A stretch of 64,000 nt of DNA from Jiangella asiatica (GTDB lineage: Bacteria > Actinomycetota > Actinomycetes > Jiangellales > Jiangellaceae): NCBI RefSeq assembly GCF_004349065.1, contig NZ_SMKZ01000007.1, positions 1-64,000 on the forward strand, read 5' to 3'. Shown one piece after another: positions 35,675 through 43,279 of this stretch. Every line of letters starts with the position of its first letter. Position 1 is the stretch's first letter. The notes beneath the pieces were generated by a model. It ran no database searches and was not told the origin of the DNA. It saw only the letters and a list, made by a program, of their open reading frames with translations. The translations under genes were made by a program, and so were the position numbers.

Positions 35675-35908
35675 CCGCACGGCCGCGCGCCCGCGCCACC
35701 TTCCGCCTATTTCATCGCGACCCGATCTCACCGCCGAGCCGGCGGCCGGCGCCGTCGTGCGGGGCCTGTATGGGGCATGTAGTCGCCCGATGGCTGCCAA
35801 GACTTAACAATTCGCGGCCTATGCAGTTTTGTGTCCAGTCACATACCCTCATGGACGAGGCGGGTCTCAGGGCGACCCGGTCTCACACCTCTTCCCCGGG
35901 AGGCTGGC
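35675..35908 (+). other. Leader region upstream of the RHH gene and Tad operon
   Basis: About 234 nt hold no gene. The last third is visibly AT-richer (AAGACTTAACAATTCGCGG), suggesting a promoter, but no clear box pair is seen. A GTCACA at 35841-35846 lacks the matching CACCT and was not counted with the shared motif. Confidence 0.5.
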
Positions 35909-36022
35909 ATGACCCACTGTATTTCCCGCGACGCCGCCGCGCGCGCCGTCCGGCACGTTCGAGGCGCGCCCACGGCGGGTTCCAGCCTCCCCACAATGGA
36001 CCCGAGACCACCCGCGCGATGA
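35909..36022 (+). CDS. Possible leader peptide coupled to the RHH gene
   Basis: This ORF encodes 37 residues, with ATG 35909 preceded by GGGAGG at 6 nt spacing. Its stop overlaps the ATG of the 36019 gene as ATGA, whereas the 36019 gene has no ribosome site of its own. The peptide (MTHCISRDAAARAV start) has no recognised family, no membrane segment and reasonable high-GC codon endings. It may exist only to deliver ribosomes to the next gene. Confidence 0.4.
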   Translation: MTHCISRDAAARAVRHVRGAPTAGSSLPTMDPRPPAR

Positions 36023-36609
36023 CCCCCGGCAACCCGGAGGCGTCCGCGAACGGGCCGGCCATGGCTGCCGACCCGGCGGCCGGCTCCGGTGCCGGCGTGC
36101 CGGGCCAGCGGCTGCCCGCCGAGACGTTCCCCGGCCGGCCGATCGAACCGTCGCCGCTGGAGCCCGCGCCGCCGCAGCCCACTCCACCGACGCTGACCGG
36201 GCCGACGCTGACCGACCGCGGCCCTCTTCCGGAGGATCCGGCAGCCGGGCCCGCGCGAGTCATCCGCCCCAGCGTCGTGCACGTGCCCGCGTCGCTGCTG
36301 CCGCTCATCGTCGCCGAGCGGCAGCGGTCCGGGCGCTCCAACGGTCAAATCCTCATCGATGCGATCGAAGCCGGGCACGAACACCTGGTCAAACTGCACA
36401 ATGAGTCCAACAGCATCGGAGGTCGCCTCTTCACAGCCCGCACAGCGAAGCCCCGGTTACCGGTGGCCCAGCCCTTGTCCCCACTCAACATCCGTCTGTA
36501 CGAGCAGGACTACGAGGTGCTCGACAGGCTCGTCGACGAGCTCGGCGCAGGCTCCCGCAGCCGTCTGGCGACCCTTGCACTTGCCCGCTACCTCGATGGT
36601 TCCGCATGA
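36019..36609 (+). CDS. Putative ribbon-helix-helix regulator upstream of the Tad operon
   Basis: This is a 196-residue protein. Residues 1-80 are a Pro/Gly/Ala-rich, probably disordered segment. Two similar helical units follow: VHVPASLLPLIVAERQRSGR near residue 95 and NIRLYEQDYEVLDRLVDELG near residue 158. The second has the strand-helix-helix pattern of CopG/RHH DNA-binding proteins (NIRLYEQ, then SRSRLATLALARYL). It overlaps the preceding small ORF (ATGA) and precedes the Tad genes by 41 nt. Regulation of the pilus operon is inferred from position; partition-type RHH adaptors are an alternative. Confidence 0.55.
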   Translation: MTPGNPEASANGPAMAADPAAGSGAGVPGQRLPAETFPGRPIEPSPLEPAPPQPTPPTLTGPTLTDRGPLPEDPAAGPARVIRPSVVHVPASLLPLIVAERQRSGRSNGQILIDAIEAGHEHLVKLHNESNSIGGRLFTARTAKPRLPVAQPLSPLNIRLYEQDYEVLDRLVDELGAGSRSRLATLALARYLDGSA

Positions 36610-36650
36610 TCGACATCAACTTCCCCGGATAAAGCACCAGGACGGCAACG

Positions 36651-37352
36651 ATGAGTTCGCCCCCCACCCATCAGCCGGCTCCCGACGAGGTCGACGACCC
36701 AGACCTCGAGATCGCCGAGTCCAAGCTCGGCCCGGCCGTGGCGGCGCCGCCCAAGCAGCGCCGCCGCCCCGCCCTGATCGGGCTCGGCGTGGCGCTGGTC
36801 GCCCTCGGCGGCCTGGGCGCCGCCTGGCTGGCCACCAGCGTCAGCAACACCGTCGACGTCATCGCGTTGCGCAACGACGTCGCACGGGGCGAGATCATCG
36901 AGGCGAGCGACCTCACCACGGCGAGCATCAACGCCGACCCCAGCCTCGAGCCCATCCGCGCCTCACGTACCGGCGAGATCGCCGGTCAGTACGCCACCAG
37001 CGACCTCAGCGCCGGCAGCCTCCTGACGGAGGGCAGCTTCGACGACGTCCTGCAGCCGGGCGAGGGCGAGGCCATGGTCGGCGTGGCCGTCACCGCCGCC
37101 CAGCTGCCGGCCGAGCCGCTGCGCCCGGGCGATGTGGTCCGCATCGTCGACACCCCGAACGCGCAGGACGAACCGCCGTCGGGCGCCCCCGACTCCATCG
37201 AGGCCACCGTGGTCCGATCGTCGCTGGACGAGGAGTCCGGCCAGCGCATCGTCGACGTCGTCCTGCCCGAGGTCCGGGCTCCCGACCTGGCCGCGCGCGT
37301 CGCCACCGGCCGCATCGTCATCGTGCTGATGGCCAGGGCGGGAGGCGACTGA
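36651..37352 (+). CDS. SAF-domain protein, CpaB/RcpC-like Tad pilus component
   Basis: This is a 233-residue protein with an N-terminal cytoplasmic tail, one membrane helix (ALIGLGVALVALGGLGAAWLA, near residues 40-60) and an extracellular SAF domain. The SAF domain is VIALRNDVARGEIIEASDLTTASI, then GEIAGQYATSDLSAGSLLTEG, as in CpaB/RcpC. A second part (VGVAVTAAQLPAEPLRPGDVVRIVD) follows. It is the first structural Tad gene and overlaps the TadZ-like gene by one base (TGATG). Confidence 0.85.
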   Translation: MSSPPTHQPAPDEVDDPDLEIAESKLGPAVAAPPKQRRRPALIGLGVALVALGGLGAAWLATSVSNTVDVIALRNDVARGEIIEASDLTTASINADPSLEPIRASRTGEIAGQYATSDLSAGSLLTEGSFDDVLQPGEGEAMVGVAVTAAQLPAEPLRPGDVVRIVDTPNAQDEPPSGAPDSIEATVVRSSLDEESGQRIVDVVLPEVRAPDLAARVATGRIVIVLMARAGGD

Positions 37353-38161
37353 TGGCGGTCGTCGCCCTCACCTCGGCTCGCGGAGCACCCGGCGTGACGA
37401 CGACGGCGCTGGCGATGGCCATGCTGTGGCCGCGGCCGGTCGTGCTCGTGGAGGCCGACGTCGCGGGCAGCAGCAGCATCCTCGCCGGCTACCTGCGCGG
37501 CACCGTTCCGCCCGACCGCGGCCTCGTCAGCCTGGCCGTCTCGCATCGGCGCGGCGTGCTGGACGACCGCTTCTACGACCAGACCATCGGACTCATCGAG
37601 AACCGCGTCCGGCTGGTTCCCGGGCTGGTCAACGCCCAGCAGGCGGCCAGCATGGACAAGCTGTGGTCGCCACTGGGCATGGTGCTGGCCAACCTGGAAC
37701 GCACCGGCACCGACGTCATCATCGACGCGGGGCGGCTGGGCATGCAGCACGGGCCGATGCCGCTGCTGCGCTCCGCGGACGCCGTCCTGCTGGTCACCCG
37801 GACCACGCTGCCGGCTGTCAGTGCCGCACGCGCCCGGGTGCACCTGCTGCGTGAGGATCTCGTCGAGCTGGGTCAGGGCGACGACACGCTGGCGGTGCTG
37901 CTCGTCGGCGAGGGTCAGCCCTACCGGGCCCGCGAGATCCGCTCCGCGCTGTCCACCCCGGTGCTGGCGGCCATGGCGTGGGACCAAGCCGCCTCGGACT
38001 CGCTGAGCCAGGGCGCGGCGTACGGGCGCAAGTTCGCGGCGGCGCCGCTGTTCCGCAGCACCCGCGTCGTCATCGGTGCCGTGCACGAGCTGATCGAGCG
38101 GCACCGGACCCGGCTGGCTCCCGCGCCGGAGACCCTGATGGAGGAGCGCACCTATGGCTGA
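37352..38161 (+). CDS. TadZ/CpaE-like ParA-family protein with atypical P-loop
   Basis: This is a 269-residue cytosolic protein of the MinD/ParA fold that in Tad systems places the pilus at its site. The N-terminal loop is LTSARGAPGVTTTALAMA, where the KGGxGKTT lysines are absent (GAPGVTT). VVLVEADVAGSS and VIIDAGRLG correspond to later ParA motifs. Atypical P-loops are known in this TadZ group, so nucleotide hydrolysis is doubtful. It overlaps both neighbours and precedes the TadA ATPase. Confidence 0.83.
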   Translation: MAVVALTSARGAPGVTTTALAMAMLWPRPVVLVEADVAGSSSILAGYLRGTVPPDRGLVSLAVSHRRGVLDDRFYDQTIGLIENRVRLVPGLVNAQQAASMDKLWSPLGMVLANLERTGTDVIIDAGRLGMQHGPMPLLRSADAVLLVTRTTLPAVSAARARVHLLREDLVELGQGDDTLAVLLVGEGQPYRAREIRSALSTPVLAAMAWDQAASDSLSQGAAYGRKFAAAPLFRSTRVVIGAVHELIERHRTRLAPAPETLMEERTYG

Positions 38162-39764
38162 CCCCACGAACGCCGCGGCGAGCCTGGAGAACCTCCCGCT
38201 GTTCGCCGAGCCGGAGGGCGGCCAGGGTTCCGTCGACGACTGGGGCGACGGCCACATCTCGCTCAGCGGCCCGGCCGGCCAGAGCGACCTGCGCCGCTCC
38301 CTGCAGGCTCGCCTTGCCTCGGCCAGCGCCGTCGGCCAGCGTGGACCTGCCGCACCGGCGGGCATGCACGCCCGGCGAGCCTCGGACGGCGAGCTCACCG
38401 CGCTGGAGCGCAACGGCGCCACCCTGCGCCGCGGCCCTGGCCGCGGCGAGGTCGACTGGGGCCTGGTGCGGGCCTACCGCGAGCAGGCGGCCGATCAGCT
38501 CGCCCACGCGCTGCGCAGCCGGGAGGGCCTGGACGAGGGCGGCCGGCGGGAGCTGGGGCGCAGCATCGTCGTCGAGCTGCTCGCCGACCACGCCGAGCGC
38601 GCACTCACCAAGGGCCTGCCGATCATCACGCCGGACGAGCAGATCCAGCTCGCCGAGGCGATCATGGCCGCGCTGTTCGGCCTCGGCCGGCTGCAGCCGC
38701 TCGTCGACGACCCAGACATCGAGAACATCGAGATCAACGGGCACGACAACGTCCACCTCATCTACAGCGACGGCCGCATCGTGGTGGGCCCGCCGGTCGC
38801 CGACAGCGACGAGGAGCTGATCGAGACGCTGTCGTTCCTGGCCACCCGCACCAGCGCGAACGAGCGTCCGTTCTCGCCGTCCAACCCGCGCCTGCACCTG
38901 CGGCTGCGCGACGGTTCCCGGCTCGCGGCCACCGCGTGGATCACGCCGCGCCCGGTGGCCGTCATCCGCCGGCACCGCCTGACCGACATCGGCGTCGACG
39001 ACCTGGTCGAGCTCGACATGCTCAGCCCGGCCGCGGCGGCGTTCCTCACGGCCGCGGTCCGCGCCCGCAAGAGTCTCGTCGTCTCCGGAGCGCAGGGCGC
39101 CGGCAAGACCACGCTGGTCCGGGCCCTCACCAACGAGCTCGATCCGATGGAACGCATCGGCACCATCGAGACCGAGTACGAGCTCCACCTCCACGACATG
39201 CCGGAACGGCACAAGCGCATCGTGGCGTGGGAGGCCCGGCCAGGCAGCGGCGAGCGCGGGCCCGACGGCCGCGCCATCGGCGAGATCACCCTCGACGACC
39301 TCGTCTACGACTCACTGCGCATGAACCTCTCCCGGCTGATCGTCGGAGAGGTCCGCGGCCGCGAGGTGCTGCCGATGTTCAAGGCCATGCAGTCCGGCGC
39401 CGGCTCCCTGTCCACCACGCACGCGCACTCCGCACGGGCCGCCATCGAGCGGCTGGTCACGTGCGCGATGGAGGCCGGCCAGCACGTCACCGAGTCGTTC
39501 GCGTACCGCCAGATCGCCGAACACATCGACATCGTCGTGCAGATCGAGCTCCACGACGACAGCCACGCCGGTGGCAAGCGCACCCGCTACATCAGCGAGA
39601 TCATCGCCATCGAGCCGGGCGAGCACGGCCTCCCGGCGATCACCGACGTGTTCCACCCCGGGCACGACGGGCACGCCGTCCCCGGCACGCCGCCGATCTG
39701 GCTGCCGGACCTCGAACGCGTCGGCTTCAACCCGCGGCTGCTCGACCACGGGAGCGTCCCATGA
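38154..39764 (+). CDS. tadA: TadA/CpaF secretion ATPase
   Basis: This is a 536-residue hexameric ATPase of the type II/IV secretion family that powers pilus extension and often retraction. After an N-terminal variable part of about 90 residues comes the CpaF domain: PLVDDPDIENIEINGHDNVHL, Walker A GAQGAGKTTLVRAL near residue 310, the Asp box ETEYEL, Walker B with RLIVGEVRGREVLPMF near 400, and the His box (LSTTHAHSARAAIERL). All motifs are intact. The ATG at 38154 overlaps the TadZ stop by eight bases; the stop overlaps the TadB gene as ATGA. Confidence 0.94.
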   Translation: MADPTNAAASLENLPLFAEPEGGQGSVDDWGDGHISLSGPAGQSDLRRSLQARLASASAVGQRGPAAPAGMHARRASDGELTALERNGATLRRGPGRGEVDWGLVRAYREQAADQLAHALRSREGLDEGGRRELGRSIVVELLADHAERALTKGLPIITPDEQIQLAEAIMAALFGLGRLQPLVDDPDIENIEINGHDNVHLIYSDGRIVVGPPVADSDEELIETLSFLATRTSANERPFSPSNPRLHLRLRDGSRLAATAWITPRPVAVIRRHRLTDIGVDDLVELDMLSPAAAAFLTAAVRARKSLVVSGAQGAGKTTLVRALTNELDPMERIGTIETEYELHLHDMPERHKRIVAWEARPGSGERGPDGRAIGEITLDDLVYDSLRMNLSRLIVGEVRGREVLPMFKAMQSGAGSLSTTHAHSARAAIERLVTCAMEAGQHVTESFAYRQIAEHIDIVVQIELHDDSHAGGKRTRYISEIIAIEPGEHGLPAITDVFHPGHDGHAVPGTPPIWLPDLERVGFNPRLLDHGSVP

Positions 39765-40669
39765 CCCCGTTCGCGGCCGCGCTGGCCGCGATCCTGGTGC
39801 TCGGCGGGCTGATGCTGGTCGTCGTCGGCCTGATCCCGCAACCGGCTCAGGCCCGACCGGCCACGACGAGCCAGCGAGTCAAGGCGCGGTTCGTCAGCGC
39901 CACCGGCGGCCGCAACGCCGCCGCCCGCCAGCTGCGGGTGCTCCTGGGCATCGGGCTGGCCGGAGGCATGGTGGGCTGGCTGCTGACGGGCTGGCTGATC
40001 CTGGTGCTCCTGGTTCCGGCGGCGCTCATCGGGCTGCCCGCACTGCTGGCGCCCCAGGCGTCGGCCACTCCCGTCGCGAAGCTGGAGGCGATGGAGGAGT
40101 GGACCCGCTCCCTGGCCGGTGTGCTCACCGTCGGCGTCGGGCTCGAGCAGGCCATCACCGCGACCATGAAGTCCACGCCGGACGCCATTCGGCCCGAGGT
40201 GACGACCCTGGTGGCACGGCTGCGTGCGCGCTGGCCGACGGTGGCCGCGCTGCGCGCGTTCGCCGACGACCTGGACGACGCCACCGGCGACCTGATCGCG
40301 TCGTCTCTGATCCTCGGGGCCACCCGGCGCGGTGCCGGGCTGGCCGCCGTGCTGGAAGGCCTGGCCTCGACCGTGGCGCAGGACGTCCAGGTGCGCCGCA
40401 AGATCGAGGCCGACCGGTCCAAGCCGCGCACCACGGCCCGGATGGTCACCATCATCACCCTGGTCGTGCTGGCGTTCATGACGTTCAACAGCGGCTACAT
40501 CGAGCCGTACGGCACGCCCATCGGTCAGATCGTGCTCATCGTCCTGCTCAGCTGCTACGTCCTGTGCCTGCTGTGGATGCGCCAGATAACCCGGCCCAAG
40601 CCGCTGCCCCGGATCATGGGCTGGGACCTGCGCACCCCGGTGCCCGACCGGACGGAGGTCGGCCGATGA
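39761..40669 (+). CDS. tadB: TadB-like inner-membrane pilus platform protein
   Basis: This is a 302-residue membrane protein of the type II secretion F family. The N-terminal helix (ALAAILVLGGLMLVVVGLIP) and a second pair near residues 62-95 precede the cytoplasmic T2SSF domain (WTRSLAGVLTVGVGLEQAITATM to RKIEADRSKPRTTARM). Two further helices close the protein. It forms the platform on which TadA drives pilin assembly. It overlaps tadA and tadC by ATGA. Confidence 0.88.
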   Translation: MTPFAAALAAILVLGGLMLVVVGLIPQPAQARPATTSQRVKARFVSATGGRNAAARQLRVLLGIGLAGGMVGWLLTGWLILVLLVPAALIGLPALLAPQASATPVAKLEAMEEWTRSLAGVLTVGVGLEQAITATMKSTPDAIRPEVTTLVARLRARWPTVAALRAFADDLDDATGDLIASSLILGATRRGAGLAAVLEGLASTVAQDVQVRRKIEADRSKPRTTARMVTIITLVVLAFMTFNSGYIEPYGTPIGQIVLIVLLSCYVLCLLWMRQITRPKPLPRIMGWDLRTPVPDRTEVGR

Positions 40670-41571
40670 TCTGGGAGCTCGGCATCCTCGCCGGTGCGCT
40701 GGCCGGCCTGGGCCTGACGCTGGTGGTGCGCGAGCTGGTGCCGTCCCAGCCGCACCTGCGGGCCACGCTCTTCCGGCTGCACGACACCGGCACCGAGCCG
40801 ACTCGACGACTCGAGGCGCAGCTCACACAGTCGTCGTCGCTGTTCCAGGACCGCATCGGCCGGTTCCTCGAGCAGCGGCTGCCGACGCTGGTGGGCTTCC
40901 GGCTGCCGCGCCAGGAGCTCGACCTGCTGCGGATCCCGGCATACCGCTACTTCGGCGAGAAGGCCCTGTGGGCGCTGCTGGGCCTGGCCTTCCCAGCCAT
41001 CCTGGCGCTGACCCTGCGCATCACCGGCGTCTCGCTGCCGTTCACCGTGCCGGCGTTCGTCGGCCTCATCCTCGCCGTCGTCATGTGGTTCCTGCCGGAC
41101 ATCGAGACCCGGCAGAAGGCCAGCAACGCCCGCGAGGAGTTCACCCGCGCCCTTGGCGCCTACATCGACCTCGTCGCGCTGGAGCGCGCCGGTGGGGCCG
41201 GCTCCACCCAGGCGCTGGAGAACGCCGCCGAGGTGGGCGACTCATGGGTGTTCCAGCGGCTGCGCGAGGAGCTGGCGCGGGCCCGATGGTCGGGCACCAC
41301 GCCGTGGGAAGGGCTGCACACCCTGTCGGTGCAGCTCGGCCTGAACGATCTGGACGATTTGGCCGACATCATGCGGCTGTCAGGAGAGGAGGGCGCCACG
41401 GTCTACGAGAGCCTGCGCGCGCGAGCCAGTGGACTGCGCGACGCGACGCTGTCGGCAGAACACGCCCGAGCGAACGCCGACAGCGAACGAATGGTCATGC
41501 CAGTCGCCCTCCTGGGCGTCGTTTTCATGGCTCTACTAGCTGCTCCGACGGTGATGCGTATGCTCGAATGA
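40666..41571 (+). CDS. tadC: TadC-like inner-membrane pilus platform protein
   Basis: This is a 301-residue paralogue-type partner of TadB. An N-terminal helix (ELGILAGALAGLGLTLVVREL) and a helix pair near residues 100-145 precede the T2SSF domain (FTRALGAYIDLVALERAGGAGSTQAL to GLRDATLSAEHARANADSERM). A C-terminal helix (PVALLGVVFMALLAAPTVMRML) closes it. It overlaps tadB and is the last gene before a 160-nt gap containing a separate promoter for the pilin. Confidence 0.88.
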   Translation: MIWELGILAGALAGLGLTLVVRELVPSQPHLRATLFRLHDTGTEPTRRLEAQLTQSSSLFQDRIGRFLEQRLPTLVGFRLPRQELDLLRIPAYRYFGEKALWALLGLAFPAILALTLRITGVSLPFTVPAFVGLILAVVMWFLPDIETRQKASNAREEFTRALGAYIDLVALERAGGAGSTQALENAAEVGDSWVFQRLREELARARWSGTTPWEGLHTLSVQLGLNDLDDLADIMRLSGEEGATVYESLRARASGLRDATLSAEHARANADSERMVMPVALLGVVFMALLAAPTVMRMLE

Positions 41572-41652
41572 TTTTTGACCTGTTGCTTCCATTGCCGTCG
41601 GCCGGCGGCCCGTCGTCGGGTCTTCCGCGTCGGTAATTCTCCAGGTCCCGAC

Positions 41653-41680
41653 CGTCACAGAAGTCTCCCCGGACATGCCT
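41653..41680 (+). promoter_or_regulatory. Shared promoter motif, copy 6 (Flp pilin gene)
   Basis: CGTCACA (41653-41659), 16 nt, TGCCT (41676-41680), then ACAGATGTG lie 51 nt before the pilin ATG at 41732. The downstream half matches the ACAGAAGTG of copy 2 with one change. It gives the pilin and later Tad genes a promoter separate from tadZABC. Confidence 0.6.
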
Positions 41681-41731
41681 ACAGATGTGACGGGTTGGGG
41701 ACAGCCCGCACCCCCGAGAGGAACCACGCCA

Positions 41732-41932
41732 ATGCTGCAACTCCAGACATGGATGACGGTCCTGTCCGCCGAGCTGCGCGACCGCTACGCCGAGATCACC
41801 GAGCGCCGCCGCGAGCAAGGAGCCACGACGCTCGAGTACGTCGTGATCGCCGCCGCCGTGTTCGTCGCCGCCGTCGCGCTCGTCGGCATCATCATCGGCG
41901 TCATCAACCGCGAACAAGCGAAGATCCAGTAG
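41732..41932 (+). CDS. flp: Flp-family pilin precursor
   Basis: This is a 66-residue prepilin. A charged leader (ELRDRYAEITERRREQ) ends in G, then ATTLEYVVIAAAVFVAAVALV: the class IVc pilin site G-(X)4-E-Y, with Glu at +5 and Tyr at +6, followed by the hydrophobic helix. The mature pilin would be about 33 residues. A TadV/CpaA prepilin peptidase is needed for cleavage and is not encoded in the window. ATG 41732 with GAGAGGAA upstream is preferred over the ATG 19 codons earlier, which lies in the promoter motif. Confidence 0.88.
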   Translation: MLQLQTWMTVLSAELRDRYAEITERRREQGATTLEYVVIAAAVFVAAVALVGIIIGVINREQAKIQ

Positions 41933-41936
41933 CGTC

Positions 41937-42368
41937 ATGAGCCGCCGGCCACCTGACGAGCGTCGTCGGCCGCGTCGCCGCCTCCCCGGGCGTGGCGAGC
42001 GCGGCGCGGCGACGCTCGAGCTGGTGGTCCTGTTCCCGGTCGTGCTCCTGATCACCTTCGGCGTCATCGAGGGTGCGCTCTGGTACCACGCCCGCAACGT
42101 CGCGCTCGCTGCCGCCGAAGAGGGCGTCCGGGCGGCCACCACCAGCGGTGGCTCGCTCGACGCCGGTGTCGCCGAGGCCCGCGACTTCGCCGCGCGGGCC
42201 GGCGCCGACGGCGTCCTCAGCGGCGTCGCCGTCGCCGGCAGCGGCGGCGAGATCGAGGTCACCATCACCGTCGAGGGGTCGTCGCAGAGCCTGTTCCCCG
42301 GGTGGTCCGGGCACCAGATCTCGCAGACCGCCAGCGGTCCCGTCGAGCGCTTCACCGGGCCGGACTGA
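41937..42368 (+). CDS. TadE-like pseudopilin
   Basis: This is a 143-residue minor pilin-like protein. A basic leader (RRPRRRLPGRGERG) is followed by AATLELVVLFPVVLLITFGVIEG, the TadE hydrophobic segment with Glu at +5. An extracytoplasmic domain of about 90 residues (ALWYHARNVALAAAEEGVRAA onward) follows. It lies 4 nt after the pilin gene and forms an operon with the next two TadE/TadG-like genes. Confidence 0.85.
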   Translation: MSRRPPDERRRPRRRLPGRGERGAATLELVVLFPVVLLITFGVIEGALWYHARNVALAAAEEGVRAATTSGGSLDAGVAEARDFAARAGADGVLSGVAVAGSGGEIEVTITVEGSSQSLFPGWSGHQISQTASGPVERFTGPD

Positions 42369-42369
42369 C

Positions 42370-42807
42370 ATGGCCGGGCACGCGACGAGCAGGGAGCGCG
42401 GCTCGGCCACCGTCGAGCTGGCCGTGGTGGCGCCCGGTCTGCTCATGATCATCGCGCTTCTGGTGCTGGGCGGCCGCGTCACCATCGCCGGTGGTTCGGT
42501 CGAGCACGCCGCGGCCGAGGCCGCGCGGGCCGCGTCGCTGGCGCGCACCGAGGCCGACGCGCAGACGCGGGGCCGCGATGCCGCCGAGGCCTCCCTGAAC
42601 GAGCAGGACCTGCTGTGCGTGGGCGGCCCGGTCATCGAGATCGACACCAGCCAGTTCGACCGACCACCGGGCGAGCCGGCCACCGTGGCCGCCCGGGTCA
42701 CCTGCCAGGTCCAACTCTCCGACGTCGCCATCCCCGGCCTGCCCGGGTCGCGGGAGATCACCGAGACCGTGCGCAGCCCGCTCGACACCTACCGGATGCG
42801 CGGATGA
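42370..42807 (+). CDS. TadE/TadF-like pseudopilin
   Basis: This is a 145-residue protein with the same build as its upstream neighbour: a short leader (HATSRERG), then SATVELAVVAPGLLMIIALLVLGG with the conserved Glu, then an extracytoplasmic domain containing two cysteines (LLCVGG and RVTCQV) that could form a disulfide. It is separated from TadE by 1 nt and overlaps the next gene as ATGA. Confidence 0.82.
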   Translation: MAGHATSRERGSATVELAVVAPGLLMIIALLVLGGRVTIAGGSVEHAAAEAARAASLARTEADAQTRGRDAAEASLNEQDLLCVGGPVIEIDTSQFDRPPGEPATVAARVTCQVQLSDVAIPGLPGSREITETVRSPLDTYRMRG

Positions 42808-43268
42808 GCGCGCGGGGGTGGCGGCCGAGCCGGCGCGACGGTGTCCGTGGCGGCGGGCACGACCATGAGCGCGGCGCCGTCGCCATCTTCGCCGTCGTCA
42901 TCGTCATGGCGCTGTTCCTGGCGATCGGCCTGGTCGTCGACGGCGGCGGGCGCATCCGGGCGATGCAGCGCGCCAACGCCATGGCCGCCGAGGCCGCCCG
43001 CACCGGTGCTCAGGCCGTCATCGTCGACGGCGCCGGCGCCGGGCACCCCACCATCGATTTCCCCCAGGCCTGCCAGGCCGCGACGTCCTACGTGACGCAG
43101 GCGGGTGGGCAGCCGGTCGACTGCCGGCGCGTCAACGACACCACGGTCCAGGTCGACACCGTCGTCACCTACGACAACGTCTTCCTGTCCCTGATCGGAG
43201 AGCCGACGTCCCAGGCCACCGGCACCGCGCAGGCGCGGCTGGCTCGCGGCGTCGGCACCGAGGAGTGA
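42804..43268 (+). CDS. TadG-like pilus assembly protein
   Basis: This is a 154-residue protein. After a basic leader (GWRPSRRDGVRGGGHDHERG) comes AVAIFAVVIVMALFLAIGLVVDGGG, the TadG N-terminal helix followed by VDGGGR. An extracytoplasmic domain with a Cys pair (FPQACQA and PVDCRRV) follows. It is shorter than proteobacterial TadG and lacks its von Willebrand domain, as is common in actinobacteria. It overlaps the previous gene (ATGA) and precedes the LysM-SARP gene by 11 nt. Confidence 0.8.
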   Translation: MSARGWRPSRRDGVRGGGHDHERGAVAIFAVVIVMALFLAIGLVVDGGGRIRAMQRANAMAAEAARTGAQAVIVDGAGAGHPTIDFPQACQAATSYVTQAGGQPVDCRRVNDTTVQVDTVVTYDNVFLSLIGEPTSQATGTAQARLARGVGTEE

Positions 43269-43279
43269 GGAGAATCCCC

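Noticed and set aside
35841-35872. GTCACA upstream of the RHH gene as a seventh shared promoter
   Set aside because: The second box at 16 nt reads GCGGG, not CACCT.
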